Part shown: one piece after another, positions 47,537-56,137 of the stretch | How positions within the stretch are numbered: position 1 is the first letter of the stretch | Layout: every line of letters begins with the position of its first letter | Assembly: GCF_028687615.1 (NCBI RefSeq) | Contig: NZ_JAQTZU010000008.1 | Coordinates: 62,001 to 126,000, forward strand | Source of the DNA: Methylovulum sp. | GTDB lineage: Bacteria > Pseudomonadota > Gammaproteobacteria > Methylococcales > Methylomonadaceae | Direction: 5' to 3' | Length of the DNA stretch: 64,000 bases | Program-made: the position numbers and the translations under genes | The notes under the pieces: generated by a model | The model's database searches: none | What the model saw: only the letters and a program-made list of their open reading frames with translations | Told to the model about the DNA's origin: nothing

Positions 47537-48874
47537 GTGACAGCAATATCAGCCCCGTTGACCGACATGGTGCAGTTAGAATTGTTTGATTTGCCTGTGA
47601 TTACGCAATCAAGCAAGCAAATAGCCGTTAAATCTGCACGGTCAGGAACATTTACCGATAACATGAAATTGCCCGTGCATAGATGGTTTCGTTATTCGGC
47701 TGGATTTTCTGCTGAGTGGGCCGAGCAGCTTATTCGGGAATACTCGCCATCGGTAGTTCTTGATCCTTTCGCTGGGTCAGGAACTACCTTGCTTGCTGCG
47801 CAAGCGGCAGGGGCTATGGCTTATGGTTATGAAAGCCATCCATTTGTTGCCCGTATAGCCATAGCGAAAACCCATTGGAATCAGCCCGTAAGAAAATTAT
47901 TGGAGGCAAAAAATGAGTTGCTACAGGTAGCTAGGCAAGCAACCTTCCCTGAAATGGGAGTTATGCCTGATTTATTAGCAAAATGCTACACGCCAGAAGT
48001 ATTGCTACAACTTTATGCGTTGCGAAATGCGTATTTAGCCTGTGCCGCACATTTTGAGCCGGAAGTTGCCCAACTGCTTTGGTTGGCATTAACCGCAATT
48101 CTCCGATCATGTAGTTTTGTCGGTACGGCGCAATGGCAATACATTCTTCCCAATAAGCGTAAATCTAAATCGTTAGACCCTTTTATGGCCTTCGAGCAAA
48201 AGATTACTGAAATGATGGCAGATATGGATGTTTTGAGAAATTCAATCCATTGCTCAGAAGCCGTTTTGCTTGTGCACGATGCCCGTGCTGTTCCGGATGA
48301 AGTGGCAATTGATAGTGTAGACCTTGTTGTTACGTCGCCACCTTATCCTAATAATTACGACTATGCTGACGCTACACGGCTAGAAATGTCATTTTGGGGG
48401 GAAATAACAGGCTGGTGCGACCTGCAAGAAATAGTACGTCAATACATCATTCGGTCTTGCTCCCAACACGCCACAGCGGAAAAACTTAAAATGGAAACCT
48501 TGCTTGCCGACCCTGCTATTGAGGCAATTCGTGATGAGTTATCAGCAGTATGTTATGAGTTATCGGAAATTAGGTTGACGAAAGGCGGCAGGAAAGCCTA
48601 CCACACGATGATAGCGGCCTATTTTTGTGATTTGTCAAAAGTATTCCAAGCCTTAAGACCAGTGTGTAAGCTAGGTTCTACGCTGTGTTTTGTGATTGGT
48701 GATTCAGCACCTTATGGCATTTATGTGCCAGTTGAGGATTGGCTAGGCAGGCTTGCCGTTGACGCTGGCTTTAAGTCTTTTTCATTTGAAAAATTAAGAG
48801 ATAGAAATATCAAATGGAAGAACCGTAAACACCGAGTTCCGCTCCATGAAGGCCGTCTTTGGATAAAAGGCTAA
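47537..48874 (+). CDS. DNA methyltransferase (amino-methylating, SPPY type)
   Basis: A 445-residue DNA methyltransferase. The S-adenosylmethionine motif DPFAGSGTT is at residues 76-84. The catalytic motif TSPPYPNNYDY follows near 266-276, so binding precedes catalysis; the SPPY form is usual for N4-cytosine methylation, though N6-adenine cannot be excluded. The long insert between them should recognise DNA. The next gene is a restriction-endonuclease-like protein two bases downstream, giving a compact restriction-modification pair. The target sequence is unknown. It is embedded between sufB and sufC on the same strand. Confidence 0.85.
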   Translation: MTAISAPLTDMVQLELFDLPVITQSSKQIAVKSARSGTFTDNMKLPVHRWFRYSAGFSAEWAEQLIREYSPSVVLDPFAGSGTTLLAAQAAGAMAYGYESHPFVARIAIAKTHWNQPVRKLLEAKNELLQVARQATFPEMGVMPDLLAKCYTPEVLLQLYALRNAYLACAAHFEPEVAQLLWLALTAILRSCSFVGTAQWQYILPNKRKSKSLDPFMAFEQKITEMMADMDVLRNSIHCSEAVLLVHDARAVPDEVAIDSVDLVVTSPPYPNNYDYADATRLEMSFWGEITGWCDLQEIVRQYIIRSCSQHATAEKLKMETLLADPAIEAIRDELSAVCYELSEIRLTKGGRKAYHTMIAAYFCDLSKVFQALRPVCKLGSTLCFVIGDSAPYGIYVPVEDWLGRLAVDAGFKSFSFEKLRDRNIKWKNRKHRVPLHEGRLWIKG

Positions 48875-48876
48875 AC

Positions 48877-49749
48877 ATGGCAAATTCACCCTCACATCGT
48901 TTCGGGCAAATAATTGGTGATTTGCTTGAAGAAATCATGGCTCCTCAACTTGAGGATTTTTGTCAAGGTCGGGGTCTTTATCTCGATAAAAAAGGTGTTC
49001 GTGGTAAGGCGCGTGATGGTAAAAAAGTTGCTTGGCTAGATAAATACGGCAACAGCCATGATCTTGATTTTGTCATTGAAAAAGGTGGAACTCAATCAGT
49101 TAGGGGGCGACCTCTTGCGTTTATTGAGGCTGCGTGGCGACGTTATACCAAGCATTCGCGTAATAAAGCCCAAGAAATTCAAGGAGCTTTATTGCCTATT
49201 GCAGAAAAATATCATTGGGATAAACCATTTTTGGGCGTTATTCTCGCGGGTGTGTTTACAGAAGGTTCTTTAACCCAAATGAAAACATCGGGGTTTGAGG
49301 TGGCTTTATTCCCTTATGAAAGCATTGTCTTGGCATTTAGTTCTGTTGGCGTTGATGTGCGGTTTGATGAAAAAACGCCAGACACAACATTTCAGCACAC
49401 CATTGAAAAGATAGAACAATTAAATATTTCAAAACGAAATAGCCTAAAGCAGCATCTTATTGATGCCAATCAAAAACTCTTGAATCAATTCTTTGCTGAG
49501 TTACAGGCCACGCTTGATCGGCAAATTGAACAGATTATCCTTATTCCTTTGCATGGGCAGCAAAATCACTTTGACACAATCAGTGATGCCATAAGCTTTG
49601 TCTCAAACTATCAAGAAGATGCTTTTCGTGACGGAAGCTTCAGAAAATACGAAATTATCGTTCGTTACAGCAATGGCGACAAAATAGAGGCATTTTTCCA
49701 GAATAAGAAGAAAGTAATTGATTTTATTAATTACATTGCAGAGCCTTAG
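48877..49749 (+). CDS. Restriction-endonuclease-like protein paired with the methyltransferase
   Basis: A 290-residue protein. I chose the ATG at 48877, two bases after the methyltransferase stop. A PD-(D/E)XK-like centre is visible: DLDF at about 62-65, then PLAFIEAAWRRYTKHSRNK at 79-97, where Glu84 and a downstream Lys can serve as metal site and base. The second half is helical with an unrecognised end domain. Proteins with the AFIEAAWRRY motif commonly accompany this methyltransferase type, so it is probably the cleaving half of a type II-like system. Composition is AT-richer than sufB. Confidence 0.75.
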   Translation: MANSPSHRFGQIIGDLLEEIMAPQLEDFCQGRGLYLDKKGVRGKARDGKKVAWLDKYGNSHDLDFVIEKGGTQSVRGRPLAFIEAAWRRYTKHSRNKAQEIQGALLPIAEKYHWDKPFLGVILAGVFTEGSLTQMKTSGFEVALFPYESIVLAFSSVGVDVRFDEKTPDTTFQHTIEKIEQLNISKRNSLKQHLIDANQKLLNQFFAELQATLDRQIEQIILIPLHGQQNHFDTISDAISFVSNYQEDAFRDGSFRKYEIIVRYSNGDKIEAFFQNKKKVIDFINYIAEP

Positions 49750-49795
49750 ATTGGCCTAGCTAAGCAATGGGCAGAAATATTGATTTAGAGGATAA

Positions 49796-50005
49796 ATGAT
49801 GAACCTTACCCAATTGTTGCACGATATTGAACAACTGCCGCCAGAGGCGCAACGACAAATCGAGAATTTTATTGAATTCCTCATAGCGCGCCATCAAGCG
49901 AAAATAAAAACTAAATTATCAGATGAAGGGTTTGTTGGCATGTGGCGTGATCGCCAAGACTTGCAAGACAATTCAAAAAATAGACAATCAGAGTGGTCAA
50001 GATAA
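49796..50005 (+). CDS. DUF2281-like antitoxin, orphan
   Basis: A 69-residue protein with LTQLLHDIEQLPPEAQRQIENFIEFL at its start, the helix pair of DUF2281/VapB-like antitoxins, and FVGMWRDRQDLQD near 47-59. The usual end after this motif (a DSS-x-W-V-R type segment) is altered to NSKNRQSEWSR. No PIN-type toxin gene follows; sufC starts 48 bases later. Two adjacent ATGs (49796 and 49799) can start it. It may be a leftover antitoxin or act on a toxin elsewhere. Confidence 0.7.
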   Translation: MMNLTQLLHDIEQLPPEAQRQIENFIEFLIARHQAKIKTKLSDEGFVGMWRDRQDLQDNSKNRQSEWSR

Positions 50006-50053
50006 AACCCAACAACGACCAAAAACTATCAAACCAGCAAAAACGGAAACCCC

Positions 50054-50800
50054 ATGCTCAGTATTAAAGACCTAACCGTCAACGTAAACGATAAAAAAAT
50101 CCTCAAAGGCATCAATCTTGAGGTCAAGGCGGGCGAAATCCATGCCATTATGGGGCCGAACGGTTCCGGCAAAAGCACTTTGGCGCACTTGTTGTCCGGC
50201 AAATCCGGTTACGAAGTCACGGGCGGTTCGGTGATGTATCAAGGCAAGGATTTGCTAGAGATGCCGCCGGAAATCCGTGCCCGTGAAGGAGTGTTTTTAG
50301 CGTTCCAATATCCGGTGGAAATCCCTGGCGTGAGCAATGTGTATTTGTTAAAAGCTGCGCTTAATGCGGTACGCAAGCATAATGGCTTGGATGAAGTCGA
50401 TGCGATGGATTTTTTGACTTTGGTTAAAGCTAAAGTGAAAGCCTTGGAAATGGACGAAAAATTCTTGTACCGCGCCGTCAACGAAGGTTTTTCCGGCGGC
50501 GAGAAAAAACGTAATGAAATCCTGCAAATGGCGATGCTGGAGCCTAAATTGTGCATCCTTGATGAAACCGATTCCGGTCTCGACATCGATGCGCTGAAAA
50601 TCGTCGCTGATGGCGTGAATTCGTTGCGTTCGCCAGACCGTTCGTTCATCATGGTCACGCATTACCAACGCTTGCTGGATTACATCAAGCCCGATTTTGT
50701 CCATGTCTTGGCGCACGGGCAAATCATCAAATCCGGCGGCCCCGAATTAGCGTTGGAGTTGGAAGAAAAGGGTTACGGCTGGTTGGAAGAGGTGGCATAA
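50054..50800 (+). CDS. sufC: Fe-S assembly ATPase SufC
   Basis: SufC is the ABC-type ATPase of the SufBC2D complex. The 248-residue protein has Walker A GPNGSGKST near 35-43, EGFSGGEKKRNEI signature near 143-155 and the Walker B LCILDETDSGLDID near 166-179. It is separated from sufB by about 2.9 kb of accessory genes. The stop TAA is immediately followed by the ATG of a DUF262 gene. Confidence 0.97.
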   Translation: MLSIKDLTVNVNDKKILKGINLEVKAGEIHAIMGPNGSGKSTLAHLLSGKSGYEVTGGSVMYQGKDLLEMPPEIRAREGVFLAFQYPVEIPGVSNVYLLKAALNAVRKHNGLDEVDAMDFLTLVKAKVKALEMDEKFLYRAVNEGFSGGEKKRNEILQMAMLEPKLCILDETDSGLDIDALKIVADGVNSLRSPDRSFIMVTHYQRLLDYIKPDFVHVLAHGQIIKSGGPELALELEEKGYGWLEEVA

Positions 50801-51853
50801 ATGATCGAACAAATAATAGATGAAGATTTAGCCATTGAAGAGACCGAAGAGCCTGAGGAAAATGAAGCCGATGTGGTTGCCTATGAAATCACATCGTATC
50901 CGGCTGACATAACTTTACAGGGCTATGTTGATAAATGGGAAAAGGAGCAATTGATTATCCCTGAGTTTCAGCGTGAATACGTCTGGGATCAGGTTAAAGC
51001 CAGTAAATTGATCGAATCATTTTTGTTGGGTTTGCCTGTTCCAAATGTGTTTTTGTATCAAGATAGAAAAACTAAAAAGCAATCTATCATCGACGGTCAA
51101 CAACGTATCCGTTCCGTTATTATGTTTTTTACAGGTGACGCTAAGTTTAAAAAATTAAAAAATGTCTTGCCCAAATGGCAAGGTAAAACTTATAAAACAC
51201 TAGAAGAGGCCGACAAAAATCAGCTAGATGATGCCGTTTTGAGAGCCACTGTAATACAGCAGCTTGACCCTGATGACAACACCAGCATTTATAAGATTTT
51301 TGAGCGATTAAATACAAGTTCTATGGCATTAAATCCAATGGAAATAAGAAAATGTGTTTATTCGGGCGATTTTTTTACGTTATTGGAGGAGTTAAACAAG
51401 CTAGATGCTTGGCGGTCTTTGCTCGGACAAAGTAAGCCAGATAAGCGTTTAAAGGATGTTGAGTTGTTATTGCGTTGTTTGGCATTAAAAGAAAATTGGC
51501 GCTCATATAAAAAACCGATGAAAGCTTTTCTGAATGACTATATGGCGAGTACAAAAAAATTCGATGCTGAAAAATTATTAAAAATAAAGAATCAATTTAC
51601 CGAAACATGTAGCAAACTTCAAAATGAACTAATACCAAAGCCATTTCACTTACCAACAAAATTGAATTATGCCGCATTAGATTCTATTTTTTATGCGGCG
51701 AGTGAAAATCTGCATCTACCTGTTATTCAAGCAAATTACGATGCTCTAATCCACAATAGTGAATATTTAGGCTGTGTCAGACAAAACACGAGTGATGTGG
51801 AAGAGCTGAAGAAACGTTTTGAATTAGCATTGAATGCTTTTATCAATGGATAA
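50801..51853 (+). CDS. DUF262 protein (ParB/Srx-fold, GmrS-like)
   Basis: A 350-residue protein. After an acidic 25-residue lead, residues about 35-270 form a DUF262 domain, with IPEFQREYVWDQ near 53-64, IIDGQQRIRSV with the Asp98-Gly-Gln-Gln-Arg102 motif, and IFERLNTSSMALNPMEIRK near 167-185. The fold is shared with ParB/sulfiredoxin and with the nucleotide-handling half of type IV GmrSD enzymes; no DUF1524 nuclease half is present. The ATG abuts the sufC stop. A HEPN gene overlaps its end. Codons are AT-rich compared with sufC. Confidence 0.88.
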   Translation: MIEQIIDEDLAIEETEEPEENEADVVAYEITSYPADITLQGYVDKWEKEQLIIPEFQREYVWDQVKASKLIESFLLGLPVPNVFLYQDRKTKKQSIIDGQQRIRSVIMFFTGDAKFKKLKNVLPKWQGKTYKTLEEADKNQLDDAVLRATVIQQLDPDDNTSIYKIFERLNTSSMALNPMEIRKCVYSGDFFTLLEELNKLDAWRSLLGQSKPDKRLKDVELLLRCLALKENWRSYKKPMKAFLNDYMASTKKFDAEKLLKIKNQFTETCSKLQNELIPKPFHLPTKLNYAALDSIFYAASENLHLPVIQANYDALIHNSEYLGCVRQNTSDVEELKKRFELALNAFING

Positions 51854-52352
51854 TTTTTTACTTAAAACCGAATTGGCTGTTGAAAACTGTAAAAATCACT
51901 TAAGGGATACCAACAGCTTAGAATCCCCAATTGAACATTATCTTACTCAGTATTTATCGATTATTTTTTGTGCTGAAATGGAGGAAACGGTTAAACGATT
52001 GTTTGATGAGTCCGTCAGGCAAAAAATGGTTAATCTAAATGATGAGGAGTTAAAAGGCTTTATAAATAATCAGTTAGAAAGATTGAAGGCAAGTAGTCTT
52101 AAAAAGGCTGATTTAGCCGATTATGTCAAGCATTTTAGCGATCAGGCAAAGCAGCGATTTAATAGCCATTTACAAGAAAAAGACAGGGAAATTACCATTT
52201 ATTCTAACGTTATTACTAGTCGACATAGGGTTGCACATACTTCTAGGCCTAATAACCCAAACCAACTTACTCTTCCTGAGCTAGAACAAGCTGTCGAAGC
52301 GGCTAGAGAAATATTAAAAGCGGTTCAAATTGCTTTGCAATCAAATCAATGA
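51846..52352 (+). CDS. HEPN-type RNase-like protein (MAE_28990-like)
   Basis: A 168-residue all-helical protein with the HEPN catalytic motif R-x4-H (Arg126-His-Arg-Val-Ala-His131) near its C-terminal end, as in MAE_28990/RiboL-PSP-type HEPN RNases used as toxins. I chose the ATG at 51846 (MDNFLLKTEL), which overlaps the DUF262 stop by eight bases; an ATG at 51834 is also possible. With DUF262 it makes a two-gene module between sufC and sufD. It ends 25 bases before sufD. Very AT-rich. Confidence 0.8.
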   Translation: MDNFLLKTELAVENCKNHLRDTNSLESPIEHYLTQYLSIIFCAEMEETVKRLFDESVRQKMVNLNDEELKGFINNQLERLKASSLKKADLADYVKHFSDQAKQRFNSHLQEKDREITIYSNVITSRHRVAHTSRPNNPNQLTLPELEQAVEAAREILKAVQIALQSNQ

Positions 52353-52377
52353 ACGCGCTAATTTATAAAGGAACATC

Positions 52378-53637
52378 ATGACTAATTCAGAACCCTGCAT
52401 ATCTTGGCTAGAAACGTTGCGCCAAACTGCGTTGGCAAGTTTTCAGCAAACGGGTTTCCCGTCGCCGCGTGAAGAAGAATGGCGTTACACCAACGTGTCC
52501 GCGCTGGAGAAAAAAGCCTTTTCGCCGTTGTTGGAAGCGGCGCAAACCGTCGATACCGAATGGCTTAATAGCTATCAATTGGCGGATGCTTATTCGCTAG
52601 TCTTGGTCGATGGACATTTTTCTGCTGACTTGTCACAACTGGCGGGTTTGCCAGAAGGCGCACAAATCCTCAGCATGGCGGATGCGTTGCAAACCTACCC
52701 CGAACAGGTCGCGGTCTATTTTGGCAAAGCGGTCAACCCTAACGAACACGGTTTTATCGCCTTCAACAATGCCTGGTTCACCGATGGCGTGTTTGTCCAC
52801 ATTCCTGCAAAATGCGTGTTAGACAAGCCCATCCAATGCCTGCACATCGTCACCCAAGACGGCGGTTTGGCGACCACGCGCAACCTGTTGGTTTTGGCTG
52901 ACCACGCAGCCGTGCAATGGCTGGAAACTTTTGTCGGCGAGGATGTCGGCTATTTGTCGGCTGCCGTGACAGAAGCCTTTGTCGGGCAGAATGCCGAACT
53001 GACGGGGTACAAAGTGCAGTGCGAATCAGAAAAAGCCTATCATTTTGGCGGCATGTACATCCAACAAGCCCGCGATGCGCGTTGTACGCACCATAATTTT
53101 GCTTTCGGCGGCTTGCTGGCGCGTTCCGACATCCATACCGATTTGGAACAAGCGGCGGAATGCGAGCTGAACGGATTGTATCTGGGCGTTAAACGCCAGC
53201 ATATCGACAACCACACGCGCATCAACCACAATCAGCCCTACGGCAAAAGCCTGGAAACTTATAAAGGCGTATTGGACGGCCGCGCCCGTGGCGTGTTTCA
53301 AGGTCGTGTGGTGGTGGCGGAACACGCCCAAAAAACCGATTCCACGATGAATAACCGCAATCTGCTGTTATCCGACTATGCCGAAGCCGATACCAAACCG
53401 CAGTTAGAAATTTATGCCGACGATGTCAAATGCGGGCATGGCGTGACGGTCGGGCAGTTGGATGAAAAATCGGTGTTTTACCTGCAATCGCGGGGTGTGG
53501 ATGAAGAAACGGCGAGGAATATGCTGACCTTTGCGTTTGCTAATGAAATGGTGGATAGAGTCAGTTTGCCCGCATTAAAAACGTTGCTGCTACAATTACT
53601 TTTAAAACATTTTCCACAAAATAGTTATGTTGACTAA
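52378..53637 (+). CDS. sufD: Fe-S assembly protein SufD
   Basis: SufD is the SufB paralogue that completes the SufBC2D scaffold and helps iron entry. The 419-residue protein has the N-terminal PSPREEEWRYTNVSAL-type text (FPSPREEEWRYTN near 22-34), the beta-helix core, KGVLDGRARGVFQGRVVV near 296-313, and the C-terminal HGVTVGQLDEKSVFYLQSRGVDEETARNML near 357-386. AAGGA precedes the ATG. Its stop overlaps the next gene by 11 bases. Confidence 0.96.
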   Translation: MTNSEPCISWLETLRQTALASFQQTGFPSPREEEWRYTNVSALEKKAFSPLLEAAQTVDTEWLNSYQLADAYSLVLVDGHFSADLSQLAGLPEGAQILSMADALQTYPEQVAVYFGKAVNPNEHGFIAFNNAWFTDGVFVHIPAKCVLDKPIQCLHIVTQDGGLATTRNLLVLADHAAVQWLETFVGEDVGYLSAAVTEAFVGQNAELTGYKVQCESEKAYHFGGMYIQQARDARCTHHNFAFGGLLARSDIHTDLEQAAECELNGLYLGVKRQHIDNHTRINHNQPYGKSLETYKGVLDGRARGVFQGRVVVAEHAQKTDSTMNNRNLLLSDYAEADTKPQLEIYADDVKCGHGVTVGQLDEKSVFYLQSRGVDEETARNMLTFAFANEMVDRVSLPALKTLLLQLLLKHFPQNSYVD

Positions 53638-54103
53638 ATTAGAGTTGTTTCAAGCTTTTGTTGCCCCTGCGATTTTTATTTCTGCGGCAGGTTTGTTTGT
53701 GTTATCGCTAAATGCCCGTTTAATGGCAATGGTGTCGCGCTTGCGGGTCTTTCATCGGGAAAAGCATTTAGCGGCAACGGCAGGCAAAAGACAGGAAGCC
53801 ATCGCCTTTCAATCGCAAATTGAATCGGTAGAAAACCGGGCGGAAAAAATCAAACAAGCCTTTTTTTACCTGTTGCTTGGCACTATCGGGGTAATGGTGA
53901 CTTGCTTGTTATTAGGCTTAGGTCTATACGCGCCTGAAGCGTTGGTCTTTGCCGTGATTTTATTTGTGCTGTCGGTTTTGTCGATGATGATCGGCTTGGC
54001 GTTTTATATTGCAGAAGTCAGCATTGCTTTAAGCTCAGTCAAGGAAGAAGAAAAATTGTATGGTTTGATTGATTCGCTAGACTTTGCTGATGAGCAGTCA
54101 TAA
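53627..54103 (+). CDS. DUF2721 membrane protein
   Basis: A 158-residue protein with three likely membrane segments (about 8-28, 84-108 and 109-132) flanking a charged helical part (RLRVFHREKHLAA...). The pattern fits DUF2721 family proteins, whose function is unknown. It overlaps the sufD stop by 11 bases and is co-directional, but does not belong to known SUF machinery. It is followed by an antisense gene, so the operon transcript would have to read through that region to reach sufS. Confidence 0.75.
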   Translation: MLTKLELFQAFVAPAIFISAAGLFVLSLNARLMAMVSRLRVFHREKHLAATAGKRQEAIAFQSQIESVENRAEKIKQAFFYLLLGTIGVMVTCLLLGLGLYAPEALVFAVILFVLSVLSMMIGLAFYIAEVSIALSSVKEEEKLYGLIDSLDFADEQS

Positions 54104-54152
54104 CAACGTGAAAGTTAGTTAAAGGAAATATAAAACAATTGGTTATGATAGG

Positions 54153-54788
54153 CTATAAAATTTCGGCAACTTCAATGCTGAGGTCTGGCAATTGCGATAA
54201 GGTGATCGAATCGCCAGATTGCAAGGTGGTTTTTTCAGCGTACCCATCGCCATTAGGCTTGCGGTAAACTTCCAGACAGTTTCCATTCAAGTTTAGCAGC
54301 CAATATTCAGGGACTCCGTGCAACGCATACAAACGCAGTTTTTCGTTTTGGTCGAATCTCAATGAAGAATCGGCGACTTCAATTAATAAAAGGACATCGG
54401 CGGCGACAGGGTGGCGAGAAGTATAAAAATCCTCATGCGCTTTTAGCAACATGAAATCCGGTTCGGGTTCGGATAAATCGCCGAGTTGTAGCGGGTCTTG
54501 AACGCTGGTTATCAGGTTTTCAGGAATTAATTTGCTAAGCACATGGTTAATGCGTTTCAAGTGACCCGCATGATAAGAGCCTATCGGTGCCATATCTAAA
54601 ATTTCCCCGTTAATCAGTTCCACGCGGCTATCAGGCGGAAAAATATTGGCCTCGCCCATTCTGCGCCATTCATCCAGATGGGTCAGATGCTTAAGCGGAC
54701 GGTTAAAGTCCGGCGAAGAAGCAGGCATCACTTGATTGCGCCATTGTTCGCTATTCGCCAGTGGTTTAGTAGGATTAACAGTGACCAT
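54153..54788 (-). CDS. Uma2-family PD-(D/E)XK nuclease-like protein
   Basis: A 211-residue protein of the Uma2 family, the only accessory gene here on the opposite strand. I chose the ATG at 54788 (MVTVNPTKPL). The nuclease core shows SRVELINGEILDMAP near 54-68, PEPDFMLL with Asp111 near 108-115, and LLLIEVADSSLRFDQNEKLRLYA near 133-155 with Glu137 and a lysine after it. The VPEYWLLNL end strand is present. Uma2 proteins are widespread and abundant in some bacteria, with no agreed role. It lies head-to-head with sufS. Confidence 0.85.
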   Translation of the reverse strand: MVTVNPTKPLANSEQWRNQVMPASSPDFNRPLKHLTHLDEWRRMGEANIFPPDSRVELINGEILDMAPIGSYHAGHLKRINHVLSKLIPENLITSVQDPLQLGDLSEPEPDFMLLKAHEDFYTSRHPVAADVLLLIEVADSSLRFDQNEKLRLYALHGVPEYWLLNLNGNCLEVYRKPNGDGYAEKTTLQSGDSITLSQLPDLSIEVAEIL

Positions 54789-54820
54789 AAACACGCCAGA
54801 ATTAAAAAGAATTTTACGTA

Positions 54821-54849
54821 AATATAATAGCTTGGCTTTAGACAAGCAA
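54821..54849 (-). promoter_or_regulatory. Candidate divergent promoter, Uma2 / sufS
   Basis: On the minus strand TTGCTT (AAGCAA at 54844-54849) and TATATT (AATATA at 54821-54826) are 17 bases apart, suited to drive the Uma2 gene. On the plus strand a TATAAT lies at 54823-54828, suited to sufS but without a good -35. This suggests that sufS may have its own start after the antisense insertion. Confidence 0.35.
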
Positions 54850-54868
54850 CATAAACTAACAGTTGACC

Positions 54869-56092
54869 ATGACAAACTTCCCAGTACAACAAATCCGCGC
54901 CGATTTTCCCATCCTTGCCGAAAAAATTCGGGGTAAACCGCTGGTTTATCTCGACAACGCCGCCAGTTGCCAAAAGCCCAACGCGGTTATTGATGCCATC
55001 AGCGATTTTTACCGCCACGATTACGCCAACATCCATCGCGGTGTACACACGCTGAGCGTCCGCGCCACCGACAAATTTGAAGCCGCGAGGGAGAAGGTTA
55101 AAAGCTTCATCAATGCCGCTCAAGCTAAAGAAATCATTTTCGTGCGCGGTGCGACCGAAGCGATTAACCTCATCGCCCAGACTTTCGGCAAAGCCAACAT
55201 CCAAACGGGCGACGAAATCATCATCACCGCGATGGAACACCATTCCAACATCGTGCCGTGGCAAATGCTCTCTGAACAAACGGGCGCGGTGCTGAAAGTG
55301 GCACCGATGAACATGCAAGGCGAATTGCTTTACCCCGAATTTGAAGCCTTGTTAAACGACAAAACCCGCTTGGTTGCCGTCGTCCACATGTCCAACGCGT
55401 TGGGCACGATCAATCCAGTCAAAAAAATGATAGACGCGGCCCATGCAAAAGGCATTCCCGTCATGCTCGACGGCGCCCAAGCCATCCCGCATATCCCCGT
55501 AGATGTGCAAGCCTTGGATTGTGATTTTTATGTTTTTTCTGGTCATAAACTCTACGGGCCATCCGGCATCGGTGTGCTGTACGGCAAACAAGCCCTGCTC
55601 GAAGCCATGCCCCCGTACCAAGGCGGCGGTGACATGATCCGCACCGTCACCTTCGAAAAAAGCACCTACGCAGGTTTGCCGCATAAATTTGAAGCCGGAA
55701 CGCCGAACATTGCCGATGTGGTGGGTTTGGGCGCGGCGATTGACTATCTAAACAACTTCGGCATGGACGCGATAGCCGACTACGAAGTCGAATTGTTGGC
55801 CTACGCCACCCAACAAGCCGAACAGATCAAAGGTTTAAAAATCATTGGCGAAGCGGCGGAAAAAGGCGCGATTTTGTCGTTCACGCTGGAACGCATCCAC
55901 CCGCACGACATCGGCACGATGCTGGATAGTTTAAGCATAGCGATCAGGGCAGGGCATCATTGCGCCATGCCCGTGATGGATTTCTATCAGATTCCGGCAA
56001 CCGCTAGGGCTTCGTTTGCGATGTACAACACGTTGGAAGAGATTGATGTGTTGATGGGTGGGATTAAGGGGTTAATTGAGGCGTTTGGGTGA
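54869..56092 (+). CDS. sufS: Cysteine desulfurase SufS
   Basis: SufS is the PLP enzyme that takes sulfur from cysteine for cluster assembly. The 407-residue protein starts at the ATG at 54869 (MTNFPVQQIRADFPIL). PLP-binding features include the TEAINL region near 100, the lysine in YVFSGHKLYGPSGIGVLY near 219-236, and the catalytic cysteine in AGHHCAMPVM near 358-367. It is separated from sufD by a DUF2721 gene and an antisense Uma2 gene, and from sufU by four accessory genes. Confidence 0.96.
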   Translation: MTNFPVQQIRADFPILAEKIRGKPLVYLDNAASCQKPNAVIDAISDFYRHDYANIHRGVHTLSVRATDKFEAAREKVKSFINAAQAKEIIFVRGATEAINLIAQTFGKANIQTGDEIIITAMEHHSNIVPWQMLSEQTGAVLKVAPMNMQGELLYPEFEALLNDKTRLVAVVHMSNALGTINPVKKMIDAAHAKGIPVMLDGAQAIPHIPVDVQALDCDFYVFSGHKLYGPSGIGVLYGKQALLEAMPPYQGGGDMIRTVTFEKSTYAGLPHKFEAGTPNIADVVGLGAAIDYLNNFGMDAIADYEVELLAYATQQAEQIKGLKIIGEAAEKGAILSFTLERIHPHDIGTMLDSLSIAIRAGHHCAMPVMDFYQIPATARASFAMYNTLEEIDVLMGGIKGLIEAFG

Positions 56093-56137
56093 AGTTTTGT
56101 TAAGATGTTCTTTATCTTATTTTTGATGCGATAAAAA

